From Prolixibacteraceae bacterium (GTDB taxonomy: Bacteria > Bacteroidota > Bacteroidia > Bacteroidales > Prolixibacteraceae), in NCBI GenBank assembly GCA_028282705.1, contig JANQHI010000038.1, positions 1-64,000 of the forward strand: DNA of 64,000 nt, written 5' to 3'. Within the stretch, counting starts at the first letter, position 1. Each line of letters starts with the position of its first letter. Positions 17,993-26,636 of the stretch are shown here, one piece after another. A model generated the notes under the pieces. The model did not search any database and was not told the DNA's origin. It was given only the letters and a program-made list of their open reading frames with translations. The position numbers were made by a program, and so were the translations under genes.

Positions 17993-18019
17993 AAGGTTAC
18001 CAATTATTACGGTAACCTT
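17993..18019 (-). terminator. Terminator-like hairpin in the leader of the cytochrome operon
   Basis: AAGGTTACC (17993-18001) and GGTAACCTT (18011-18019) make a perfect 9-bp stem with a 9-base loop. The A-run at 17987-17994 would give a U-tract in the minus-strand transcript. No minus-strand gene ends here: the hairpin lies about 96 bases upstream of the cytochrome start, so it may be an attenuator. The rest of 17898-18267 holds no gene I can support. Confidence 0.5.
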
Positions 18020-18267
18020 AAGGAAACAAATTTAATATAAAGGAAATAGAATGATGGGAAAATAATTGTACTCGTTATCTTATATGCTTAATTGTTTAGT
18101 AATCAAAAAAACAACTTCACCTTCCAAAGGTATCCTTCATATGTTAAGTAAAATTTATTTGAGGATTATTACATCATTAAAGAATTGTTAACTAGTTCTT
18201 TTCAAAAAATGGCCCTTGTTATCAGAAATTAAGTAAATTTAGGTCGCAAAAACCCATAAAAAATACC

Positions 18268-18969
18268 ATGGTAGCTCTCAAAAAATTTTTCGCAGACTTT
18301 CTGAGCCTTTTCATCCCAACATTATGTATTACCTGTGGGCAGAAGCTTTTTTCGCAAGAAATTTTCCTTTGCTTAAAATGCCTTCATGATATCCCGAGAA
18401 CAAATTTCCATGAAAAACCCGAAAATGAAGTTGAACAGTTGTTTTGGGGAAAATCACTGGTTGAGAAAGTAACTGCCTGGTTCTTTTTCAAAAAGGGAAG
18501 TAAATATCAACGTTTAATCCATTTCTTAAAATATAAAGGATTAAAAGAAGCTGGTACTGAAATGGGCAGGCAGTTTTGTATAGAAGTTTTACCTTCAGGC
18601 TTTTTTGATCCCGTTGATTTAATTGTCCCAGTCCCATTACACAAGAAAAAGTTAAGAAAAAGGGGATATAACCAGAGTGAATGGATAGCCAAAGGGATCA
18701 GCAAAGTATTGGAAATCCCAATAATTACTGAAAACCTTATGCGTGAAAAACACACAACAACCCAAACCAGTAAATCACGTTTTCAAAGATGGGAAAATGT
18801 AGAAGCCATTTTTAATGTTCGTCATGCAGAAGTTTTTATTGGGAAACATATACTTTTGGTTGATGATGTAGTTACCACAGGTTCAACCTTGGAAGCATGT
18901 GCAAGTATATTATTAAAAATAAAAAATACTAGGGTCAGCATAGCAACTTTAGCATATGCCAAAGATTAG
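18268..18969 (+). CDS. ComF family phosphoribosyltransferase-like protein
   Basis: The 233-residue protein is a ComF homologue. It has an N-terminal zinc-ribbon-like part with CITCGQ and CLKC (about residues 22-40), a helical linker, and a C-terminal type I phosphoribosyltransferase domain with PVPLHKKKLRKRGYNQ and the PRPP-binding loop ILLVDDVVTTGSTLEAC. ComF proteins support DNA uptake or replication restart in several bacteria, probably through the helicase PriA. No competence genes adjoin it; the next gene encodes an AraC regulator. Length and motif order are normal for the family. The gene is monocistronic as far as I can see. Confidence 0.88.
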   Translation: MVALKKFFADFLSLFIPTLCITCGQKLFSQEIFLCLKCLHDIPRTNFHEKPENEVEQLFWGKSLVEKVTAWFFFKKGSKYQRLIHFLKYKGLKEAGTEMGRQFCIEVLPSGFFDPVDLIVPVPLHKKKLRKRGYNQSEWIAKGISKVLEIPIITENLMREKHTTTQTSKSRFQRWENVEAIFNVRHAEVFIGKHILLVDDVVTTGSTLEACASILLKIKNTRVSIATLAYAKD

Positions 18970-19032
18970 CAAGAATGGAAAAGATGGTTATTTAAGCATT
19001 GAATAAATTTGAACTCAAAATCAATACAGGTT

Positions 19033-19905
19033 ATGAATGTAAGCAGTAGTACTCAAAAATATCATGTTGAAAGGATCAATAAGGTGGTTCAATTCATTAA
19101 CAACCACCTTGGAGAAAACCTTGACTTACAAACATTGGCTTCAGTGGGCAACTACTCAACCTACCATTTCCACAGGATCATGCGCGCACATTTTGGTGAG
19201 TCATTAGGTGCTTACATTGTAAGGTTGAGGCTTGAAACAGCTGTCAGCTTACTGCGTTTTTCTGAAGTTAGCATTAGTGATATTGCTTTTAAAGTGGGCT
19301 ATGAAAGCCCATCATCTTTTAACAAAGCTTTTAAAAAACGTTTTGGGGTTTCTCCCAATGAATACCGCCAAAACAATTCAAGCCTGGTAAGAAAAGAAAG
19401 TTCAAAAATATTATTCAGAGCCATGGAAAGTTTAAAAAACCTTACCCCTAAAATTAAACAAGTAAAAACTACAAAAGTGATCTATTCACAAATGCTTGGA
19501 GATTATCACAAAAGTGCCTCAAAAGCATGGGAAGTGGTTTGTGATTTTGCCAAAAAAAGACGCCTTTTTGGTTTTAAAACCGAATTTATTGGGATCAGCC
19601 ATGATGACCCAAAGGTGACAGAATCAGAAAAATTACGATATGATGCATGCATTGTAGTCACTAAAGATATTGAGCCTGAAGGTGAAATTGGGTTCAAGGA
19701 AATACCTGGTGGCAAATATGCTGTTTTTACACACAAAGGAGCTTATGAGAATTTTTCAGATACCTATGATTACATTTTTGGAAAATGGATACCAGAAAAC
19801 AATATTGAGCTTAGGGATGTCCAAAGTTTTGAAAAATACCTGAACTCTCCTGATAAAACAAAACCTGAAAAGTTATTAACTGAAATTTACGTCCCTATTC
19901 ATTAA
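19033..19905 (+). CDS. AraC-family regulator with GyrI-like effector domain
   Basis: The 290-residue transcription factor has an N-terminal two-HTH AraC domain: RINKVVQFINNHLGENLDLQ, then LASVGNYSTYHFHRIMRAHFG and the second HTH ISDIAFKVGYESPSSFNKAF, ending FGVSPNEYRQ. It is joined to a C-terminal GyrI/SOUL-like small-molecule-binding domain (GYESP to YVPIH) with EIPGGKYAVFTHKGAYENF. Regulators of this Rob/BmrR-like layout sense toxic or hydrophobic compounds. I start at ATG 19033, because the upstream TTG at 19009 would add eight poorly conserved residues. The next gene, 39 bases away, encodes a stand-alone GyrI-like protein, so the pair may bind or act on the same ligand. Confidence 0.88.
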   Translation: MNVSSSTQKYHVERINKVVQFINNHLGENLDLQTLASVGNYSTYHFHRIMRAHFGESLGAYIVRLRLETAVSLLRFSEVSISDIAFKVGYESPSSFNKAFKKRFGVSPNEYRQNNSSLVRKESSKILFRAMESLKNLTPKIKQVKTTKVIYSQMLGDYHKSASKAWEVVCDFAKKRRLFGFKTEFIGISHDDPKVTESEKLRYDACIVVTKDIEPEGEIGFKEIPGGKYAVFTHKGAYENFSDTYDYIFGKWIPENNIELRDVQSFEKYLNSPDKTKPEKLLTEIYVPIH

Positions 19906-19944
19906 CAGGAACCAAGTTTATTTAAATCATTAACAAACAAGCAA

Positions 19945-20580
19945 ATGGCACAAAAAATTGATTTTAAAAAAGAATACAAGGAGCTGTACCGCCAACCAGC
20001 TAATAAGATCAGCTATGTTGAAGTCCCTGAATTTAACTACCTGGCTATTGACGGGGAAGGGCATCCTGAAGGCAACCAGGATTTCCAGCATAAAATTGGT
20101 ACACTTTATGGGATTGCTTACACCTTAAAGTTTATGCTTAAAGAGCCAGGGTTACAGCCAGCAGGGTATTTTGATTTTGTTGTCCCTCCCCTTGAAACAT
20201 TCTGGTTTATGAAAAATGATGTTGAATTTGATGCCAACAAACCAGATGATTGGTGTTGGACATTAATGATCATGCAGGCTGATTATATTTCAACAGAATT
20301 GGTTGAAATGGCAAATAAGGAACTGATAAAAAAAGGTAAAGAGGTTAAATTCCTGGACCAGCTCAGGTTAGAAAAAATTTCAGACGGGAAAGCAGTACAA
20401 ACCCTGCATGTAGGTCCTTACAATGAAGTCAGGCCCACTGTTAAAATGCTTCTGGATGAGCTTGAGAACAATGATTTAAAACCTGCCCGAAAATATCGTG
20501 AAATCTATTTAAATGACCCAAGGAGGATTGCACCCGAAAAGATTAAAACCATTTGCAGGATGCCTTATGTCCCTATTTAA
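19945..20580 (+). CDS. Stand-alone GyrI-like small-molecule-binding protein
   Basis: The 211-residue protein belongs to the GyrI-like family. Signature parts are YVEVPEFNYLAIDGEG, the central FDFVVPPLETFWF and the C-terminal AVQTLHVGPYNEVRPT, with KYREIYLNDPRR near the end. Members bind planar or cationic small molecules, and some hydrolyse electrophilic toxins. It follows the AraC/GyrI regulator by 39 bases on the same strand, so it is probably the target or co-effector of that regulator. There is no signal peptide. Its ligand is unknown. Confidence 0.82.
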   Translation: MAQKIDFKKEYKELYRQPANKISYVEVPEFNYLAIDGEGHPEGNQDFQHKIGTLYGIAYTLKFMLKEPGLQPAGYFDFVVPPLETFWFMKNDVEFDANKPDDWCWTLMIMQADYISTELVEMANKELIKKGKEVKFLDQLRLEKISDGKAVQTLHVGPYNEVRPTVKMLLDELENNDLKPARKYREIYLNDPRRIAPEKIKTICRMPYVPI

Positions 20581-20602
20581 AATTAGGTACTTCAGGTTAA
20601 AA

Positions 20603-21391
20603 TTATACTTTCCTGAAAGCCCACCCAACAATTTTAACTACCAGCCCATAAGGGATGATTGACCCAAGGATATAAAAAAATTTGGTAGCCCTACCAGGGA
20701 CTATCAGTTTCTTGCCTTTTATCATCCCTTCAACTGAGTACTGTGCCACTTTATCAGCTTCAAGCGAGGTAATTTTTGCAATCATTGAAGCTTGTTTCAA
20801 TGTTTCTTTAATCCTTGAATTCGTGCCTACCCCATTAGGGTGCACTGATGTTACAGTAACATTAGTCCCCTTAAGTTCAGTGTTCAGTGCCCTTGAGAAA
20901 AACAGGAGGTATGATTTTGTGGCTGCATAAATACTTTTTTTAGGAAATGGTATAAAAGCTGCAAAACTACTGATATTCAAAATGTGGGCTTTGGGAAGTT
21001 TTTTCAGGTCATTTAAAAAATAATAGGTTAGCAATGTGGTTGCCCTAATATTGAGCATGATAATATCATCTATTTCCTGAGGGCTTTGTTTTTCCATTTT
21101 GCCATAGCTTCCTACCCCAGCATTATTGACCAATTTATCAATAATTAGGTTGTTTGATTTCGCAAAGTCATATACTTGTTTTGGAGCATCAGTTTGAGTA
21201 AGGTTTATAGAAAAACACCTAACATCAACCTGGTTTTTATTTGCCAGTTCAACAGCAATTTCTTCAAGCCCTGAATCAGGTAATGCTACCAGGAAAAGGT
21301 TCATGTTTTGTTTGGCACATTCTTCAGCTATTGCCTTACCAATGCCACAACTTGCCCCAGTGATTAAACAGTACTTTTTGTTTTGGTTCAT
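20603..21391 (-). CDS. Short-chain dehydrogenase/reductase
   Basis: This is a 262-residue classical SDR. The NAD(P)-binding motif TGASCGIG follows the start, NNAG appears as LVNNAGVGSYG, the catalytic Ser as ILNISSFAAF and the Tyr/Lys pair as YAATKSYLL. The C-terminus has a hydrophobic, basic tail (FFYILGSIIPYGLVVKIVG) that may bind membrane, as in SDRs acting on lipids. It is the last gene of a three-gene minus-strand operon and overlaps the epimerase gene upstream by 4 bases (ATGA junction). Its substrate is unknown; a lipid or ketone is plausible. Confidence 0.87.
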   Translation of the reverse strand: MNQNKKYCLITGASCGIGKAIAEECAKQNMNLFLVALPDSGLEEIAVELANKNQVDVRCFSINLTQTDAPKQVYDFAKSNNLIIDKLVNNAGVGSYGKMEKQSPQEIDDIIMLNIRATTLLTYYFLNDLKKLPKAHILNISSFAAFIPFPKKSIYAATKSYLLFFSRALNTELKGTNVTVTSVHPNGVGTNSRIKETLKQASMIAKITSLEADKVAQYSVEGMIKGKKLIVPGRATKFFYILGSIIPYGLVVKIVGWAFRKV

Positions 21392-22383
21392 TTTGGTGTT
21401 TTTTCAGGTTCAAGCCAATCAATAGATTTTTTAATTCCAGCACCTAATGGTGTTATTTTGTACCCCAATTGGGCTATTGCCTTTTTACTTGTAATTACCC
21501 TGTTTTGGTTATAGCGTTTCACCCAAGCTGGGGTTATAAGAGGTTCAATATCAAAGCCTTCTGCCAAGATTAGCATAATTTTAGAAACTGCCTTCATTAA
21601 CCATAATGGAAGGTGCATAAGCTTGTATTTTTTACCTGATACATCCTGAATTAATTTAAATAACTCATTGAATGAAACATTTTCGCCCCCCAGTATATAC
21701 CTCTCGCCCTTTTTACCCTTTCCTAAAGCCAGGATGTGCCCATCAACAATGTTATCAATGTACACATAATTGCCTGTATTCTTCCCACTTCCAGGAATAA
21801 ACCTCCATTTCCCTGCAATGTATTTTTTAATTAATATAGTAACGCTATTACTTTTATTAAGTTGCCCTGGTCCATAAACCCTGGATGGGTTTACAATAAC
21901 TACGTCAAGCCCTTTGGTTATATATGAAAAACAAAGCTCTTCTGCCTCTCTTTTTGTCCTTTCATAATCAGTTAAATAAAACAAGGGGATAAGGCTGTTT
22001 TCATCAACTTCCTCATCAGTATCAGATGGCTTTAATGTACCTGCTGTTGAAGTAAACACAACCCTTTTTGCCTTATTTTTCAATGCTGCATTTAATACAT
22101 TCCTTGTCCCCACCACATTAATTTTGTAAGGTAAGCTTTTGTCTTTTGACCATGGTTTTGTATATCCAGCCAGGTGAAAAACATAGCTACATCCTTGCAT
22201 GGCATTGGCAATAACTTTTTCATCTGAAACATCTCCTTTAAATACTACCAGGTTGGGATTCTGGGGAAGTGCTGGGTTGCCTGGTGAGCGCACCAAAGCA
22301 TGGACTATATGCCCTTTTTGCAACAGGAATTTTGCCAGTTCCAGCCCAATAAAACCTGTTACTCCTGTAAGGAAATACTTCAT
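21388..22383 (-). CDS. NAD-dependent epimerase/dehydratase (extended SDR)
   Basis: This is a 331-residue extended SDR with GVTGFIGLELAKFLL at the start, VVFTSTAGT, the active-site pair YERTKREAEEL and the downstream PSRVYGPG. It resembles the dihydroflavonol reductase/3-beta-hydroxysteroid-like branch that acts on small hydrophobic ketones or sugar nucleotides. It overlaps both neighbours by 4 bases (the CPBP protein upstream and the SDR downstream), so the three are translationally coupled. Another epimerase of the same branch sits at 27210-28250. The substrate is unknown. Confidence 0.87.
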   Translation of the reverse strand: MKYFLTGVTGFIGLELAKFLLQKGHIVHALVRSPGNPALPQNPNLVVFKGDVSDEKVIANAMQGCSYVFHLAGYTKPWSKDKSLPYKINVVGTRNVLNAALKNKAKRVVFTSTAGTLKPSDTDEEVDENSLIPLFYLTDYERTKREAEELCFSYITKGLDVVIVNPSRVYGPGQLNKSNSVTILIKKYIAGKWRFIPGSGKNTGNYVYIDNIVDGHILALGKGKKGERYILGGENVSFNELFKLIQDVSGKKYKLMHLPLWLMKAVSKIMLILAEGFDIEPLITPAWVKRYNQNRVITSKKAIAQLGYKITPLGAGIKKSIDWLEPEKTPK

Positions 22384-23111
22384 CTGTTTGGGTTTTTTAC
22401 AAATTTCATTTCAGGGTTATTCTGGATAGTAAAAAACTCTGTTGAAACAGAAAGGGAAATATGCATGATTATTGGTATGATCAATGAGCCAGTTGTTACT
22501 ACAAACCAACAAGCTACCAGCCCAAAAGGTATAGCACCTAATGTTTCTTTCATACCATTTGTAAGGTGTATGGCTGAATAGATGGCTACATTTATTGCAA
22601 TTGCAGGCCATACCCCAAAAGCCTCAACACAACTAAACAGGAGTATTCCACGAAAAAGGAATTCATAACCAATTAAATAAGTAGTCCACCCTGAAGCACT
22701 CAGAAGAAAAGTTGATGCTTTCCAGCCAGCAAGCCTCATTTGAGGATACCTTAAATACATATCAGGGTTCTGGGCTGAAAAATAATTCATGGTTATAAGC
22801 AAAGCAGGCAACCCAATTAGCCAGTACCAGTTTTCAAATACTTCTCCCCATGCAATACCATAAAAATGCCCTGGTATTTGCCAGGCAGAAAAAAAGATTA
22901 AACCTGGTAACAAAGCAAAAAATAGAAAGCCAGATAATTTATTAAACAGTATTTTCCTGATTTGGTAACTATCTTCTGTAAAATAACCTTTAAAATACTT
23001 TTCTACCACTTTTAAGGAAATGACATGGAGGTAACAATAATAGCTAATAAGTGCACTAAAAATGGCAAATATTGCTTTGGTTTCAGGGTACTGAATGTTA
23101 AATTCTATCAT
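22380..23111 (-). CDS. CPBP-family membrane protease-like protein
   Basis: The 243-residue protein has about seven membrane helices. The motif order fits the CPBP (Abi) family of intramembrane metalloproteases: YEFLFRG in place of the usual EExxxR, a His in SAIHLTNGMKE, and a later His in IPIIMHISLSVSTEF. The first Glu of the usual pair is replaced by Tyr (YEFLFR), so activity may be altered. Such proteins act in CAAX prenyl processing, bacteriocin immunity and membrane protein turnover. It is the first gene of a tight operon with an epimerase and an SDR, overlapping the former by 4 bases. The role in that operon is not evident. Confidence 0.75.
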   Translation of the reverse strand: MIEFNIQYPETKAIFAIFSALISYYCYLHVISLKVVEKYFKGYFTEDSYQIRKILFNKLSGFLFFALLPGLIFFSAWQIPGHFYGIAWGEVFENWYWLIGLPALLITMNYFSAQNPDMYLRYPQMRLAGWKASTFLLSASGWTTYLIGYEFLFRGILLFSCVEAFGVWPAIAINVAIYSAIHLTNGMKETLGAIPFGLVACWFVVTTGSLIIPIIMHISLSVSTEFFTIQNNPEMKFVKNPNR

Positions 23112-23232
23112 GGTAATTCCTATTATTTAAAAATCCATTTTACTGGCACTAAGGACTTACTAAAATTATAATAATTATTTCATATCCATTAGCAATAGGT
23201 GTTAAATTTTATGTAAGCCTATATTTTTTGAT

Positions 23233-23259
23233 CCTTAAGCCAGCATGCTGGTTTTAAGG
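23233..23259 (-). terminator. Hairpin after the outer-membrane barrel gene
   Basis: CCTTAA, then CCAGC (23240-23244), pairs with GCTGG (23247-23251), then TTAAGG, with a small bulge and a 2-base nominal loop. It lies 18 bases past the stop at 23277. The minus-strand tail is A-rich rather than U-rich, so it may be a processing or protective hairpin rather than a strict intrinsic terminator. Confidence 0.4.
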
Positions 23260-23276
23260 TGATTATGATGGTGCAT

Positions 23277-23888
23277 TTAGCGGTCAAGGCGATAATATAG
23301 AGCCAAAGAAATCACATTATTAAACTGGTTATCATTCCAATACCAATTGGTACTGCCAGGTAGCCCCCTTATTGGTAACACTGAATAAGCCAGCCTTAAA
23401 TCCATTTTCAGGTTATCCAGCAAATCAAACTGGAACCCTGCAAAAGCTTGTACATCAAACTCTTTAAATGCATTCCTATCAGGTTCCTGGAATTCACCAT
23501 ATTCATCAAACTCTTTACCATGTAACAAATACCCAGCAGAAGCACCAGCTATTACCATAACCCTGTCACTAGTCCTGAAACCCATTAATACAGGTATGTC
23601 AATATAACCCAGGCGCATAATGTATTTTGGTTCATCAGGTTTATCTTCATCATATTGGTTTCTTGCCCCCTTCTGGGAATATTTCAATTCCATTGAAGCA
23701 AAAATGGCAGGGGCAATATCAGTTTGGACATAAGCACCTAATATTACACCAGGCTTGTGGTATCCATTATACAGGTCACCATCAACTTGTGAAGCATTAA
23801 AACCACCTATCAAACCTCCCTCAAAACGCTGCCCATATGAGCCAATTGCAATTACAACAAAAATTATTGCCAGGTAATATTGTTTCAT
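23277..23888 (-). CDS. PorT-like outer-membrane beta-barrel protein
   Basis: The 203-residue protein has a signal peptide (about residues 1-19, ending GSYGQR) and alternating hydrophobic strands consistent with an eight-stranded outer-membrane barrel: RFEGGLIGGFNASQVDGD, VILGAYVQTDIAPAIFASME and LRLAYSVLPIRG. It belongs to the large outer membrane beta-barrel group (PorT-like) of Bacteroidota. Its start overlaps the sirtuin stop by 4 bases (ATGA), so the two are cotranscribed. No enzyme motif is visible. Structural or receptor roles are possible. Confidence 0.78.
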   Translation of the reverse strand: MKQYYLAIIFVVIAIGSYGQRFEGGLIGGFNASQVDGDLYNGYHKPGVILGAYVQTDIAPAIFASMELKYSQKGARNQYDEDKPDEPKYIMRLGYIDIPVLMGFRTSDRVMVIAGASAGYLLHGKEFDEYGEFQEPDRNAFKEFDVQAFAGFQFDLLDNLKMDLRLAYSVLPIRGLPGSTNWYWNDNQFNNVISLALYYRLDR

Positions 23889-24574
23889 CCTATATATTTC
23901 TGAAGTTTTTCCTTTAATTCCTTTATCCCTTCACTTGCTTTGCTTTGTATAAACTCAACATTGCTTAAATACATATCAGGTTTTTTGGGGTCAATTACAA
24001 AAAATGGGGTTTTTTGTTGGGCATAGTTCACTAAACCAGCAGCTGGGTATACAACCAGTGATGTACCAATAACCACTAATATATCAGCATCTTTCACAAT
24101 GGGTATAGCTTGTTCAATTGCAGGTACTGCTTCCCCAAACCATACAATATGTGGCCTAAGCTGGCTGCCTTTTTCACATAAATCACCCATTTTTAGTTCC
24201 CAATGTTTTAAAGTATAAACCAGGTTTGGGTCAACAGTACTCCTGGCTTTCCTTAATTCACCATGCAGGTGCAATATTTTCTTGTTACCTGCCTGTTCAT
24301 GCAAGTCATCAACATTCTGTGTGATAATATGTACATCAAAATAATTTTCAAGTTCAGCAATCCCAATATGCCCTGCATTGGGTTTTGCCTCCCATAGTTT
24401 TTTGCGCCTTTCATTATAAAAACGCATAACAAGTTCAGGGTTGGTTCCCCATGCCTGTGGGCTGGCTACATGGGTAACATCATATTGTTCCCACAACCCG
24501 CCCATATCCCTGAAAGTCTTTAACCCACTTTCCTGGCTCATGCCTGAACCCGATAATACAACCAGTTTTTTCAT
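23885..24574 (-). CDS. cobB: NAD-dependent protein deacylase (sirtuin)
   Basis: This is a 229-residue Sir2 enzyme that removes acyl groups from lysines using NAD. The NAD motif is SGSGMSQESGLKTFRD, followed by TQNVDDLHEQAG, the catalytic His in ILHLHGE, then HIVWFGEAVP and VIGTSLVVYPAAG. Only one Cys is present in the region where most sirtuins have four zinc ligands (between LRKARST and GSQLRP), so the zinc ribbon is lost or replaced. This short, zinc-free form is known in Bacteroidota. Its stop overlaps the outer-membrane barrel gene downstream by 4 bases, an unusual partner. Confidence 0.88.
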   Translation of the reverse strand: MKKLVVLSGSGMSQESGLKTFRDMGGLWEQYDVTHVASPQAWGTNPELVMRFYNERRKKLWEAKPNAGHIGIAELENYFDVHIITQNVDDLHEQAGNKKILHLHGELRKARSTVDPNLVYTLKHWELKMGDLCEKGSQLRPHIVWFGEAVPAIEQAIPIVKDADILVVIGTSLVVYPAAGLVNYAQQKTPFFVIDPKKPDMYLSNVEFIQSKASEGIKELKEKLQKYIG

Positions 24575-24672
24575 TACATCATTTTACACTGAATAAAAAT
24601 ATGAAAATCCATTGAACATCTTATTCTAAATCATAATTCAATTTTTAAAGAATAATCTCAACCCAAATTTCC

Positions 24673-24680
24673 TACATTTG
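24673..24680 (+). promoter_or_regulatory. Possible -7 promoter element of dnaG
   Basis: TACATTTG fits TAnnTTTG. It ends 5 bases before the dnaG ATG at 24686, which would make the mRNA nearly leaderless. No good -33 element is visible, so this remains weak. Confidence 0.25.
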
Positions 24681-24685
24681 TATCA

Positions 24686-26629
24686 ATGATTGACCAAGGG
24701 ACTATAGCAAGGATTATTGAAGCTGCAGAGATCACTGATGTGGTTTCAGATTTTATTCATTTGAAGAAAAGGGGTGTTAATTACCTGGGGCTATGCCCTT
24801 TCCATAATGAAAAAACACCATCATTTACAGTTTCCCCAGCCAAAGGCATATTTAAATGTTTTGGGTGTGGAAAAGGCGGTAACTCAGTGAATTTCATTAT
24901 GGAACACGAAAACCTCACCTATCCTGAAGCATTGAAGTGGCTGGCAAAAAAATACAATATTGAAGTTATTGACAAAGAAGAAACAGAAGAAGAAAAACAA
25001 CAAAAAGATGAACGTGAGAGCATGATGATAGTTTCTTCTTTTGCACAAAAATATTTTACTAAATTTTTATGGAATGAAAATGAAGGGAGGACTATTGGGT
25101 TAAGCTATTTTCGTGAACGCCAGTTGAGGGATGACATTATTAAAAAATTTGACCTGGGTTACTGCCCTGATGGGAAAACAATTTTCACTGATGCTGCCCA
25201 AAAAGAAGGGTATAAATTGGATTTCCTTGAAAAAACAGGGCTTACCATAAAACGTGATGACTGGCTGCGTGACCGTTTTTCGGGGAGGGTTATGTTCCCA
25301 ATCCATAACCTGGCAGGCAGGGTGATTGCTTTTGGTGGAAGGATTTTAAAAGATGATAAAAAAGCTGCCAAATACCTGAATTCACCTGAATCTGAAATTT
25401 ACCATAAAAGCAGGGTGCTGTATGGGATATTCCAGGCTAAAAGGGAGCTTACCAAAACTGACAGGTGTTATTTGGTTGAAGGGTATACAGATGTGCTGGC
25501 ATTCCACCAGGCTGGCATTGAAAATGTGGTAGCTTCTTCAGGTACAGCCCTCACCTCAGACCAGATCAGGTTGATCAAACGTTTTACTCCTAACATTACC
25601 ATTATTTATGATGGGGATGAAGCTGGCATAAAAGCTTCACTTAGGGGGATTGACCTGGTGTTGGAAGAGGGCATGAATGTAAGAGTCCTTCTCCTTCCTG
25701 AAGGTGAAGACCCTGATTCTTTTTCACATTCAAGGACTGGTGCTGAACTGTTGGATTATATTAAAAAAAATGAAGCTGACTTTATCCGGTTTAAAACAAA
25801 GCTTTTGCTGAAAAGTGCTGAAAATGATCCTGTTGCAAAAGCAAGGTTGATCTCAGAAATAATACGCTCAGTATCTGTTATCCCTGATACTATATTAAGG
25901 TCAGAGTACATTAAAGAATGCAGCAAGCTATTAAAAGTAGATGAAAAGATCCTTTATGATGAGGTAAGGAAAAATAAAAGCAAAAAAGACCAGGCCTTTA
26001 GAAGATCAGGGGTAAAACCTCCTGTTCAAAAAGCTGCCGCTCAACCAACTCCCAAACCTGAAATAAATGAAGGCTTGAAAGTGGAAGAAAAAGAGGTGTT
26101 GCGTTACTTGCTAAAATATGGCAACCAACCTCTTTTTGAAGTTGAAAAAGAGGAAGGAGAAGGCATTGAAGTTGTTATGGTGGGTGAGTTTGTTATTTCG
26201 GAAATTGAAGGAGACGGGCTGGTTTCAAAAAACATAGATTTCAGGAAATGTTTTGATGAATTTAAAGAACACCTGGATGCCCCTGATTTTAACCCATCAA
26301 TTTTTTTTGTGAACCATCCTGATACAGCCTTAAGTGCCATTGCCAGTGATTTGTTGTCTGAAAAATTTGTGGAAAGCAAACGTTGGACCAAAGCAGGGGC
26401 TTACACTGAAAAAGAGGAAGATATCCTGGATTTACTGATCCCAAGGGTAGTTTATGAATACAAACTCTGGAAAGTAAAAGAGATGCTCCAAAACCTGGAA
26501 GCAGAGATCACTAAAGCTTCAGAAAGTGAAGATTTTGAACAGGTTTTTGAGCACCAGTCAACCTATATCAACCTTAAAAAGGTAGAGAAATTCCTTTCAG
26601 ATAAATTAGGGAACAGGACATTTATTTAA
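24686..26629 (+). CDS. dnaG: DNA primase
   Basis: This 647-residue protein makes RNA primers at the replication fork. The N-terminal CHC2 zinc finger is seen in LCPFHNEKTPSF and FKCFGCGKGGN (about residues 37-70), then the catalytic core SGRVMFPIHNLAGRVIAFGGR and the TOPRIM part LVEGYTDVLAFHQAG with IIYDGDEAG supplying the acidic metal ligands. The C-terminal helicase-binding part follows a proline- and alanine-rich linker (VKPPVQKAAAQPTPKP) and is diverged, as is usual in this phylum. A Nim-like flavoprotein follows after 7 bases. The ATG lies right after a candidate promoter element. Confidence 0.95.
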   Translation: MIDQGTIARIIEAAEITDVVSDFIHLKKRGVNYLGLCPFHNEKTPSFTVSPAKGIFKCFGCGKGGNSVNFIMEHENLTYPEALKWLAKKYNIEVIDKEETEEEKQQKDERESMMIVSSFAQKYFTKFLWNENEGRTIGLSYFRERQLRDDIIKKFDLGYCPDGKTIFTDAAQKEGYKLDFLEKTGLTIKRDDWLRDRFSGRVMFPIHNLAGRVIAFGGRILKDDKKAAKYLNSPESEIYHKSRVLYGIFQAKRELTKTDRCYLVEGYTDVLAFHQAGIENVVASSGTALTSDQIRLIKRFTPNITIIYDGDEAGIKASLRGIDLVLEEGMNVRVLLLPEGEDPDSFSHSRTGAELLDYIKKNEADFIRFKTKLLLKSAENDPVAKARLISEIIRSVSVIPDTILRSEYIKECSKLLKVDEKILYDEVRKNKSKKDQAFRRSGVKPPVQKAAAQPTPKPEINEGLKVEEKEVLRYLLKYGNQPLFEVEKEEGEGIEVVMVGEFVISEIEGDGLVSKNIDFRKCFDEFKEHLDAPDFNPSIFFVNHPDTALSAIASDLLSEKFVESKRWTKAGAYTEKEEDILDLLIPRVVYEYKLWKVKEMLQNLEAEITKASESEDFEQVFEHQSTYINLKKVEKFLSDKLGNRTFI

Positions 26630-26636
26630 CTGAATT

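Noticed and set aside
19009-19032. TTG start of the AraC/GyrI gene
   Set aside because: The eight added residues (NSKSIQV) are not part of the conserved domain, and ATG 19033 is better placed.
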